Positions 1 to 5,040 of a stretch of DNA of 5,910 nucleotides are shown here, piece by piece. The notes under the pieces are model-generated. The model was given only the letters and a program-made list of their open reading frames with translations. It had not been told where the DNA came from and made no database searches. The stretch comes from Candidatus Parcubacteria bacterium (lineage in GTDB: Bacteria; Patescibacteriota; Patescibacteriia; JAACEG01). A program made the position numbers and the translations under genes. Within the stretch, counting starts at the first letter, position 1, and the number at the start of each line of letters is the position of its first letter. The stretch is from NCBI GenBank assembly GCA_023135505.1, contig JAGLTA010000016.1, positions 1 to 5,910 of the forward strand, in the 5' to 3' direction.

Positions 1-763
1 CTAAAATATATCCGATTGTCGCGCAGGACTGCAGCGGCTGGCGATTTTTTATTCTGTCCCAAAAAATTCCTGAAACAATCTCCATATCCTCTTCGCTCCT
101 AACCTCTTTTTCAATAATTGACGCCATAGTTACAATCTGGTTAACTGTTTTTTTTTGGCGGGCGATCTCTGCGCGCAAATTTTCATCAAGCTTTTTATCA
201 AAATTATCCAGCATTTTTTCAATTATATAATCCGCGTCCGCGTTTTTAAAAATTTTGTAAGTGTCTGGAAAAAGATAGCCTTCCGAACTGATATTTACGG
301 GCGCATTTTTTAAAAAACTGAATTTTTTAATTAAATATTCGCTATTTTGCGCTGAAGCGATAAAATCATTTTTTAAAACAATATCATGATTATTCAAATA
401 ATTTGCAATTCCATCAATATTCCATCCCTCAATAATTTTAATCTCTATTTCGTTTTCTTGCTTAATTCCGGAAATTAAAATTGTTGACAACTCTTTAATG
501 CTTAGCGGTTTTTCAAAATTATAGGTTCCAGCTTTTATTTTACCCTCATTTTTTGACAGCCATAAATAAATTTTTAAGACAAAATCGCTGCTGACAATTT
601 TTTGTTTTTTTAAATTTGCGCTTATTTCGCTGACACTTTGGCCTTTAATTACCTCTATTGTCCGCGGCGTAAAATTTTTATACGGAATAAAAACAGTATA
701 GGCAAAATACGCCCAAGACAGTATTATAATCGCCAAAACCGCAAAGATTATTTTTTTAATCAT
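1..763 (-). CDS. mltG: Endolytic murein transglycosylase MltG (YceG-like), C-terminus cut off by window edge
   Basis: I translated 254 residues from the ATG at 763-761; no stop is reached before position 1, so the gene is partial. Residues about 4-25 are a hydrophobic membrane anchor after a short K-rich start (MIKK). About 30-110 fit the LysM-like part of the family (TIEVIKGQSVSEISANL). The catalytic YceG part shows SEGYLFPDTYKI (160-171) and ASIIEKE (214-220), where E218 matches the catalytic glutamate of the family motif. LQSCATIGYIL (244-254) is the usual LQS-ATxxY segment shortly before the C-terminal quarter. The family is normally about 330-350 residues, so roughly 80-90 are missing. 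MltG is an inner-membrane enzyme that cleaves nascent glycan strands and ends their elongation. No Shine-Dalgarno motif is visible before the ATG. It lies 112 nt downstream of ligA on the same strand and may be co-transcribed with it. The identification is firm; the start is the first ATG giving an intact anchor. Confidence 0.93.
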   Translation of the reverse strand, partial: MIKKIIFAVLAIIILSWAYFAYTVFIPYKNFTPRTIEVIKGQSVSEISANLKKQKIVSSDFVLKIYLWLSKNEGKIKAGTYNFEKPLSIKELSTILISGIKQENEIEIKIIEGWNIDGIANYLNNHDIVLKNDFIASAQNSEYLIKKFSFLKNAPVNISSEGYLFPDTYKIFKNADADYIIEKMLDNFDKKLDENLRAEIARQKKTVNQIVTMASIIEKEVRSEEDMEIVSGIFWDRIKNRQPLQSCATIGYIL

Positions 764-777
764 AAAATATAACAATT

Positions 778-805
778 CAAAAATCAAAATGCAAAAATCA
801 AAAAT
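778..805. repeat. A-rich direct repeat, 12-nt unit at 14-nt period
   Basis: CAAAAATCAAAA occurs at 778-789 and again, identical, at 792-803, just upstream of the mltG start. It is non-coding and lies where a ribosome-binding site would be expected. It may be simple A-rich filler or a dispersed intergenic repeat. The sequence alone does not assign a function. Confidence 0.55.
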
Positions 806-820
806 ATAAATTAAATCTAA

Positions 821-863
821 TTCGCATTACGGCAGTCTCCGATAGAGACTGCGATTGGGCGAA
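821..863. repeat. Two-tier palindrome between ligA and mltG
   Basis: GCAGTCTC (832-839) and GAGACTGC (845-852) form a perfect 8-bp stem with a 5-nt loop. Outside an internal loop, TTCGC (821-825) pairs with GCGAA (859-863). The hairpin begins 13 nt past the ligA stop codon, the place for a terminator. However, neither strand carries a T tract directly after the stem, so it is not a canonical intrinsic terminator. It could be an RNA 3'-end or processing hairpin, or a short dispersed palindromic repeat. Confidence 0.6.
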
Positions 864-875
864 AATATAACATGG

Positions 876-2918
876 CTATTCTATCATTTTTAAAAATTTG
901 TTTTCTGGCATAATTTTAATTCCGAGAGTTTTCGCTTCTTGATATTTTCCCCCTGGGTTTTCGCCGATAAGAATATAATCAGTCTTGCTACTCACGGAAG
1001 AAGAAATAGTTCCGCCCATTTTTCTTATTTTTTCTTTTGCTTCTTCTCTTGTTAAATTTCGCAAAGCGCCTGTTAGAACAAAAATTTTTCTTGCTAATTT
1101 TTGTTTTTTTAATTCTATCTTCGGCAAAATAATTTTAATGCCGATTTTATTTAATTTTTCCAACTCGCGCAAATTGATTGAATTATGAAAATAGCCAAAG
1201 ATGCTTTTGCCGGATTTTTCTCCTATGCCTTCAATTTTTTCAAAATCGCTGATTTGAAGTTTTTTAAAATAATTTGTTGCTTTGCCAATTCTAATTGTTC
1301 CATTAAAATCCGCGGACGGCAATTTTTTCGCAAGAAGTATAGCGGTTTCTTCTCCGACATACCGAATTCCCAAAGAGAATAAAAATTTGCCAGCCTCTAT
1401 CATTTTTGAATCTTTAACCGCCTCAATTAAATTTTCAGCGGATTTTTCAGCAAATCTTTCCAGTGGCGATAAGTCGCCTTTTGTTAAATTGAAAAAATCA
1501 GAAAAAGAGTTAACCAAACCGTCACTTAGCAATTGCTCAACGATTTTTTTGCCAAGCCCGTCAATATTAAACCCTTTTTTTGACACAAAATGGATTAGTT
1601 TTTCTTTCTCCTGCGCGTAGCATTTTTTATTTGAACAGTATGTTGCAACTTCGCCATTTTTTCTAACAACAGTAGAGCTGCAGACAGGACAGAATTTTGG
1701 CATTATGAATTTTTTTTCATCGCCATTTCGCAAAGATGTTATAGGTTTGATTATTTCAGGAATAATATCCCCGGCTTTTTGTATTATAACAGTATCTCCA
1801 ATTCTTACATCTAATTTTTTAATTTCATCTTCATTATGCAAGGTAGCCCTGCTAATAATAGACCCAGCAACTTTTACCGGGCGCAAATAAGCGACAGGGG
1901 TTAGCGCGCCTGTTCTTCCGACTTGAATGGCGATATTTTTTATAATAGTTGTTGCTTGCTCTGCCGGGAATTTAAAAGCTGTTGCCCAGCGCGGAGCCTT
2001 GCCGGTATAGCCGAGCAATTTTTGATATTTGCGGCTGTTTAATTTAACAACAATTCCGTCAATCCAATAATCCTGCTTTTTATTGCGCGTTTTCCAATAT
2101 TCCCAATAAGCGATAACATCTTTTACGCCTTGGCATAATTTATAATGCTCGTCAACTTTAAGCCCTATCTCTGTTAAAAATTTTAATTCTTTATATTGTG
2201 ATTCAGGAAATTTTTTCTCTGTTTTTGCCAAATCATATAAAAAACAATCTAATTTTCGCGAAGCTGCTATTTTTGCGTCCAATTGCCTGATAGATCCTGC
2301 CGCTGCATTTCGCGGATTAGCGAATTCGCTTAGCCCTTGATTTTTTCGTTTTTTATTCAATTTTTCAAACGCTTGATTGCCGATCCATATTTCCCCCTCA
2401 ACTATTACTGAAATATTTTGGCGGAGGCGCAAAGGTATGCTCTGTATGGTTTTTATATTCTGCGTCACATCTTCGCCTATCTTGCCGTCGCCGCGCGTAG
2501 CCGCTTGCGTAAAAAATCCGTTTTTGTAAGTTAGGACAATATGCACCCCGTCAATTTTTAATTCGCATACATATTCAAGCTCATCCTCCATTATTCCTTT
2601 TTTGGCAAGCATAGTTTTTAATTTTTGGTCAAAATCAGCCAATTCATTTTTATCAAAAATATCATTAAAAGACCACTGCCTGACTTGATGCTCTACTTTT
2701 TTAAATTTTTCAAGCGGCTTGCCGTTCACTCTTTGGGTTGGCGAGTCAGCTGTTATAAATAGAGGGTATGATTTTTCCAAATCAGCCAATTCTTTTTTTA
2801 AGCTGTCCCAAACAGCGTCGGAAATTTTCGGCTTGTCTAAGATATGGTAAAAATAAGAATGATTATTAATCTCTTTTTTTAATTTTTCCATCCGCTGTTT
2901 TGCCTGCTGCTCGTTCAT
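876..2918 (-). CDS. ligA: NAD+-dependent DNA ligase LigA, full length
   Basis: The 680-residue product has the complete LigA architecture (family about 670). Domain Ia, residues 1-60, contains SYFYHILDKPKISDAVWD. The nucleotidyltransferase domain has the adenylated lysine K121 in ELKIDG, TRGDGKIGEDVT (141-152), EGE (174-176), NPRNAAAGS (201-209), DGIVVK with K292, and WATAFKFPAE with K316. The OB fold starts near 320 (VGRTGALTPVA at 333-343). A four-cysteine zinc finger uses C410, C413, C428 and C433. Helix-hairpin-helix repeats span about 445-590, and a BRCT domain 607-680 (VLTGALRNL, NPGGKYQEA). The enzyme joins nicks using NAD+ in replication and repair. Unusual points are W37 where the NMN-binding Tyr of domain Ia normally stands, and VRQWSFNDIF (79-88) where many bacteria have VPMLSL. 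The start is the ATG at 2918; no Shine-Dalgarno site precedes it. The stop is TAG. Transcription probably starts from the extended -10 at 2967-2975. Confidence 0.98.
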   Translation of the reverse strand: MNEQQAKQRMEKLKKEINNHSYFYHILDKPKISDAVWDSLKKELADLEKSYPLFITADSPTQRVNGKPLEKFKKVEHQVRQWSFNDIFDKNELADFDQKLKTMLAKKGIMEDELEYVCELKIDGVHIVLTYKNGFFTQAATRGDGKIGEDVTQNIKTIQSIPLRLRQNISVIVEGEIWIGNQAFEKLNKKRKNQGLSEFANPRNAAAGSIRQLDAKIAASRKLDCFLYDLAKTEKKFPESQYKELKFLTEIGLKVDEHYKLCQGVKDVIAYWEYWKTRNKKQDYWIDGIVVKLNSRKYQKLLGYTGKAPRWATAFKFPAEQATTIIKNIAIQVGRTGALTPVAYLRPVKVAGSIISRATLHNEDEIKKLDVRIGDTVIIQKAGDIIPEIIKPITSLRNGDEKKFIMPKFCPVCSSTVVRKNGEVATYCSNKKCYAQEKEKLIHFVSKKGFNIDGLGKKIVEQLLSDGLVNSFSDFFNLTKGDLSPLERFAEKSAENLIEAVKDSKMIEAGKFLFSLGIRYVGEETAILLAKKLPSADFNGTIRIGKATNYFKKLQISDFEKIEGIGEKSGKSIFGYFHNSINLRELEKLNKIGIKIILPKIELKKQKLARKIFVLTGALRNLTREEAKEKIRKMGGTISSSVSSKTDYILIGENPGGKYQEAKTLGIKIMPENKFLKMIE

Positions 2919-2930
2919 AAAGTATTTTAT

Positions 2931-2958
2931 AAAAAAATCAACTTATAAATCAAGTTGA
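2931..2958 (-). promoter_or_regulatory. ligA leader hairpin followed by T7
   Basis: Read on the minus strand, TCAACTT, a 7-nt loop and AAGTTGA (2958-2938) form a perfect 7-bp stem, followed at once by seven T residues (2937-2931) and then the ligA ATG 12 nt later. The stem has only two G-C pairs, so it would be a weak terminator. It would begin about 2 nt after the predicted transcription start. It could be an operator palindrome, a 5'-end protecting hairpin or a weak attenuator. Confidence 0.5.
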
Positions 2959-2966
2959 ATATTTTT

Positions 2967-2975
2967 ATTATATCA
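2967..2975 (-). promoter_or_regulatory. Extended -10 promoter for ligA
   Basis: The minus strand reads TGATATAAT, which fits the TGnTATAAT extended -10 consensus exactly. No -35 hexamer is recognisable 16-18 bp upstream, which an extended -10 can tolerate. A start about 7 nt downstream would fall near 2960 and give a leader of about 42 nt before the ligA ATG. It lies beyond the rplA terminator, so ligA can be its own unit. Confidence 0.5.
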
Positions 2976-3027
2976 AATAAATAAAAAAATACTATTTTCT
3001 TTTATGTATTTGCTAGGAGCCGAGCGA

Positions 3028-3067
3028 CCATTCCCCAGTTTTTTTATCAAAAAAACTGGGGAGATGG
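3028..3067. repeat. Strong isolated hairpin with A/T upper stem
   Basis: CCCCAGTTTTTTT (3033-3045) and AAAAAAACTGGGG (3049-3061) are perfect 13-nt inverted arms around a 3-nt loop. The stem extends outward with CCATT (3028-3032) against A-ATGG (3062, 3064-3067), with one bulged G at 3063. This gives about 18 base pairs in total. It sits between the rplA terminator and the ligA promoter. No T tract follows the stem on either strand, so it is not a standard terminator. It may be a dispersed palindromic element or a backup 3'-end hairpin. Confidence 0.65.
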
Positions 3068-3103
3068 GATAGAGAGCGCAAAGATATTTCGTTAAAAAAC
3101 ATC

Positions 3104-3129
3104 AAAAAAGCGGTGTTAGCCGCTTTTTT
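3104..3129 (-). terminator. Rho-independent terminator after rplA
   Basis: Minus-strand A6, a GCGGC-to-(A/C)CCGC type stem (GCGG 3110-3113 with CCGC 3120-3123, plus a T-G wobble) and T6 lie 20 nt beyond the rplA stop codon. The sequence is nearly symmetric, so it could also act on the plus strand, but there is no plus-strand gene to terminate. It marks the 3' end of the ribosomal-protein unit. Confidence 0.85.
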
Positions 3130-3148
3130 ATTTTTATAATCTTGATTT

Positions 3149-3829
3149 TTATTTTTGTATCTCAACATTTATCCCCGGTCCCATCGTGGAGCAGATTGTT
3201 ATATTTTTAATATAGTCTCCTTTTGCCGCTGGCGATTTTGCTTTATTTAAAGCATCTAAAAATATTTGATAATTTTCAGCAAGATTTTTTTCTCTATTTG
3301 AAATTTTTCCTATTACCTGATGGATATTTCCAGTATCGTCGTTTTTAAAAGCGATTTTTCCTTTTTGCAGTTCGCTGATTGTCTTTTTTAGATCAGCAGC
3401 TATAGTTTCATTTTTTGGCGAAGGCATTAAGCCACGCGGACCTAAAATTTTCGCTATTTGCGCTAACAATTTCATCATCTTTGGAGTCGCGACAGCGATT
3501 TCAAAATCTATTTTTTTTGTGTCCTTGATTTTTTTAATCAACTCTTCTCCGCCTACTATTTCCGCTCCTGCGTCTTTCGCTTCTTTTTCCTGATCTGGCA
3601 AGACAAAAGCCGCTATTTTTTTAGATTTGCCAAAACTATGCGGCAAGACAACGGTTGATCGAACCTGCTGATCATTTTTTTTAGGATCAATTCCTAGGCG
3701 AAAATGAACTTCCACTGAAGCGTCAAACTTCGCTTTAGAAGTTTTTTTTACAAGCTCAATCGCTTCTTTTATCGGATAAGCTTTTGTTTTATCAAACTCT
3801 AATTTAATTTTTTCTTTTTTTATTGACAT
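3149..3829 (-). CDS. rplA: 50S ribosomal protein L1 (uL1)
   Basis: The 226-residue product is a complete uL1, slightly shorter than the usual 229-235 because the N-terminal extension is brief (MSIKKEKIKLEFDKTKAY). Visible family features are AIELVKKTSKAKFDASVEVHFRLGIDPKKNDQQVR (residues 23-57), VLPHSFGK (61-68), the signature ILGPRGLMPSPK (128-139, with S where N is common) and the C-terminal rRNA-binding STMGPG (214-219). uL1 binds the 23S L1 stalk at the E-site and helps tRNA exit. In many bacteria it also represses the rplK-rplA mRNA. The start is the ATG at 3829; the preceding bases CGAAAAAAT contain no Shine-Dalgarno motif. Unlike most bacteria it is not directly behind rplK but 687 nt away, and a terminator rather than rplJ-rplL follows. 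Its first 13 bases are identical to those of the small ORF at 4240-4458. Confidence 0.97.
   Translation of the reverse strand: MSIKKEKIKLEFDKTKAYPIKEAIELVKKTSKAKFDASVEVHFRLGIDPKKNDQQVRSTVVLPHSFGKSKKIAAFVLPDQEKEAKDAGAEIVGGEELIKKIKDTKKIDFEIAVATPKMMKLLAQIAKILGPRGLMPSPKNETIAADLKKTISELQKGKIAFKNDDTGNIHQVIGKISNREKNLAENYQIFLDALNKAKSPAAKGDYIKNITICSTMGPGINVEIQK
3817..3829 (-). repeat. 13-nt start-codon repeat, rplA copy
   Basis: ATGTCAATAAAAA (minus strand), the first codons of rplA, occurs identically at 4458-4446 as the first codons of the 72-aa ORF. The copies are 629 nt apart in direct orientation. This may be chance between two A-rich starts, or the footprint of an insertion or duplication that split rplK from rplA. 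Confidence 0.5.
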
Positions 3830-3856
3830 ATTTTTTCGTGGTGCGAGCGATGAATT

Positions 3857-3884
3857 AATTACGAATTAAATTATAAATTACGAA
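3857..3884. repeat. Short AATTACGAA direct repeat
   Basis: AATTACGAA occurs at 3857-3865 and 3876-3884, a 19-nt period, within an AT-rich stretch 28-55 nt upstream of rplA. A minus-strand TATAAT lies between the copies. It is most likely intergenic repeat debris, though a paired operator near a promoter is possible. Confidence 0.4.
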
Positions 3885-3896
3885 ATATAGAAATCG

Positions 3897-4054
3897 TGTC
3901 ATTCTGAACGAAGCGGTAGCGAAGTGAATAATCTGCTTTACTTATTGATAAAGTATTATTTAGAACAATTAAACATTAAACTAAGATGATTTTAAAATAA
4001 CATAGTTAATATTAAACTAGATTCTTCGCCCGCTAAGGCGTACTCAGAATGACA
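3897..4054. repeat. 158-nt palindromic intergenic element with TGTCATTCTGA ends
   Basis: TGTCATTCTGA (3897-3907) and TCAGAATGACA (4044-4054) are perfect 11-bp terminal inverted repeats. Inner arms GAATAATCT (3926-3934) and AGATTCTTC (4019-4027) pair with one mismatch, and GAAG/CTTCG-rich sequence lies between the arms. The core is A/T-rich and has no ORF. From memory, this TGTCATTCTGA...GAAGAATCT type of palindrome recurs between genes in many environmental bacterial genomes. It resembles a MITE or REP-like element with no transposase. Confidence 0.65.
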
Positions 4055-4102
4055 GTATTTTAAAACTGTCAGCGAATTAGTTAACATCTACAAGAATGAC
4101 AG
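4051..4102. repeat. Second, partial element end beside the 158-nt repeat
   Basis: AGAATGACAG occurs at 4046-4055 (inside the right end of the main element) and again at 4093-4102 in the same orientation. GACAGT (4051-4056) and ACTGTC (4065-4070) form an additional small palindrome. The pattern suggests a nested or eroded extra copy of the same element end. Confidence 0.45.
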
Positions 4103-4190
4103 AATTTTTTTATATTTTGTAATATTAAAATAATTATAAATTAATTTAACTCCCACAAATTATATAAAATGTAATAATTAAAATGGTTAC

Positions 4191-4228
4191 GGGGCGAAAT
4201 CAATATTTTGAATCAATTTTTTCGCCCC
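4191..4228. terminator. GC-rich hairpin next to the 72-aa ORF, possible terminator
   Basis: GGGGCGAAA (4191-4199) and TTTCGCCCC (4220-4228) form a 9-bp perfect stem with a 20-nt AT loop, starting 11 nt beyond the stop of the small ORF. T-rich sequence follows the stem on the plus strand (TGTTTTTGTT). On the minus strand, where the gene lies, the stem is followed by GTAACCATTTT, a poor tract. It is best placed to end the small ORF transcript, but its polarity is better for the plus strand. Confidence 0.45.
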
Positions 4229-4239
4229 TGTTTTTGTTA

Positions 4240-4458
4240 TTATAACGACCATGGATAATTTCCGTAGTCTAACTTCCATACTATAGCCAACATAAGTGCT
4301 ACAGCATAGAAGCACATAGAAAGTGGTATTAGAAGAAGTTGATGACCTCCGACATATTTTATTACAAAATTTATTTGAAAAAAATAATTAGCAATAAAAA
4401 ATGTTCCTGCCACAAAACAAGGAAAGAAAATTAGCCTAGCTTTTGTTTTTATTGACAT
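4240..4458 (-). CDS. Unrecognised 72-aa two-helix membrane protein between rplK and rplA
   Basis: I do not recognise a family. The product starts with a basic stretch (MSIKTKAR) followed by two hydrophobic segments, residues about 8-30 and 40-61, joined by a short loop with KYVGGHQ. It ends in WKLDYGNYPWSL. This predicts a small integral membrane protein with two helices; by the positive-inside rule, with the basic N-terminus cytoplasmic, both ends would be cytoplasmic. The gene is supported by the best ribosome-binding site in the window (AAGGAGGG, 6 nt before the ATG), a position 58 nt after rplK, and a hairpin after its stop. Leucine is mostly CTT/CTA here, unlike the TTA/TTG-rich neighbours, and the strong Shine-Dalgarno site is also unlike them. 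Both hint at a separate origin. Its first 13 bases equal those of rplA. No function can be assigned. Confidence 0.65.
   Translation of the reverse strand: MSIKTKARLIFFPCFVAGTFFIANYFFQINFVIKYVGGHQLLLIPLSMCFYAVALMLAIVWKLDYGNYPWSL
4446..4458 (-). repeat. 13-nt start-codon repeat, small-ORF copy
   Basis: ATGTCAATAAAAA (minus strand) is the exact partner of 3829-3817 at the start of rplA. This copy, not the rplA copy, carries the upstream Shine-Dalgarno site and sits at the spacing from rplK where rplA would normally begin. Confidence 0.5.
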
Positions 4459-4464
4459 TCTGTA

Positions 4465-4472
4465 CCCTCCTT
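4465..4472 (-). promoter_or_regulatory. Strong Shine-Dalgarno site for the 72-aa ORF
   Basis: AAGGAGGG on the minus strand lies 6 nt before the ATG at 4458, an ideal spacing. No other gene in the window has a comparable site, so it both fixes this start codon and sets the ORF apart. Confidence 0.8.
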
Positions 4473-4516
4473 TTTTAATTTTTTTATTTATAAATTTTTA
4501 ATTTATTTTCAACTTT

Positions 4517-4939
4517 TTATTCAACCTCTATCCCCATCTGCCTTGCAGTGCCTTTAATAATATTCATCGCGGCATCAATATCGTTCGCGTTTAAGTCAGG
4601 CATTTTAGTCTCGGCGATCTGCCTGATCTGATCATTGCTTACTTTTCCAACTTTATCAACCAGCGGCTTGCCAGAGCCCTTTTTAATCCCAGCCGCCTTT
4701 TTTAACAGTTCCGCAGCTGGCGGAGTTTTCAGAATAAAATCATAACTCCTATCTTCATATACTGTTATTTCGCAAGGCGTTATATCTCCGCTTTTTCCCT
4801 GTGTGGCCGCGTTGAATTTTTGGCAAAATTCGGAAATATTCAAGCCATGCTGCCCCAGGGCAGGACCGATAGGCGGAGACGGATTTGCTTGTCCCGCTGG
4901 AATTTGGAGTTTGATAATTGTTTTTACTTTTTTCGCCAT
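4517..4939 (-). CDS. rplK: 50S ribosomal protein L11 (uL11)
   Basis: The 140-residue product is a full-length uL11. The N-terminal domain shows KLQIPAGQANPSPPIGPALGQHGLNISEFC (residues 10-39) with the conserved prolines of the thiostrepton/GTPase-centre face, then ITVYEDRSYDFILKTPPA (58-75). The C-terminal 23S-binding domain has VGKVSNDQIRQIAETKMPDLNANDIDAAM (97-125), the family signature, and GTARQMGI (130-137). uL11 forms the base of the L7/L12 stalk region and supports factor binding and stringent-response sensing. The ATG at 4939 gives the usual MAKK start; the leader before it (ACTAATTAACAAT) has no Shine-Dalgarno motif. It lies 101 nt after nusG with no clear promoter or terminator between, so read-through from the secE promoter is likely. 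I could not see an obvious L1-binding mimic in its leader. Confidence 0.98.
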   Translation of the reverse strand: MAKKVKTIIKLQIPAGQANPSPPIGPALGQHGLNISEFCQKFNAATQGKSGDITPCEITVYEDRSYDFILKTPPAAELLKKAAGIKKGSGKPLVDKVGKVSNDQIRQIAETKMPDLNANDIDAAMNIIKGTARQMGIEVE

Positions 4940-4950
4940 ATTGTTAATTA

Positions 4951-4985
4951 GTTAAAAGTAGAAAGTTAAAAGTAGAAAGTTAAAA
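4951..4985. repeat. 14-bp tandem repeat, 2.5 copies, upstream of rplK
   Basis: GTTAAAAGTAGAAA occurs at 4951-4964 and 4965-4978, followed by a half copy GTTAAAA (4979-4985). It occupies the nusG-rplK gap, 12 nt before the rplK ATG, in the place where a ribosome-binding site or L1 operator could be. The perfect copies suggest recent slippage or a selected spacer. No binding role can be read from sequence. Confidence 0.85.
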
Positions 4986-5040
4986 ATTTTTAAAAATAAT
5001 CGACTTTGCGAACTTTTAATTTTATAAATTTTATGACTTT

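Larger units (their letters stand above)
3830..4239. other. 410-nt gene-free gap upstream of rplA
   Basis: I see no credible coding frame here on either strand. The gap holds the AATTACGAA direct repeat, a 158-nt inverted-repeat element, a second partial element end, and a GC-rich hairpin next to the small ORF. Minus-strand TATAAT strings at 3875-3870, 4138-4133 and 4164-4159 could be -10 boxes for rplA, but none has a convincing -35 or extended -10. The rplA promoter therefore cannot be placed. Confidence 0.7.

Noticed and set aside
985..1890. Several plus-strand open frames of 61-112 codons
   Set aside because: All lie opposite ligA, read as F/K/S-rich shadows and have no ribosome-binding site or family features.
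3897..4102. Insertion sequence with terminal repeats
   Set aside because: There is no transposase frame between or near the ends and the core is only 158 nt, so at most it is a non-autonomous element.
4191..4228. Terminator of a plus-strand gene
   Set aside because: The T-rich side does face the plus strand, but no plus-strand gene precedes it. It is kept only as a hairpin with uncertain role.
3830..4239. tRNA or other structured RNA gene in the gap
   Set aside because: I could not find a cloverleaf, a T-loop GTTCRA motif or a CCA end. The only structures are inverted repeats in AT-rich sequence.
4951..4985. CRISPR array
   Set aside because: The 14-nt units are directly contiguous with no spacers and no cas genes are present.
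4940..5040. L1-binding operator or an internal promoter before rplK
   Set aside because: No recognisable L1-stalk mimic and no convincing -35/-10 pair is visible. The gap is AT-rich sequence plus the tandem repeat.
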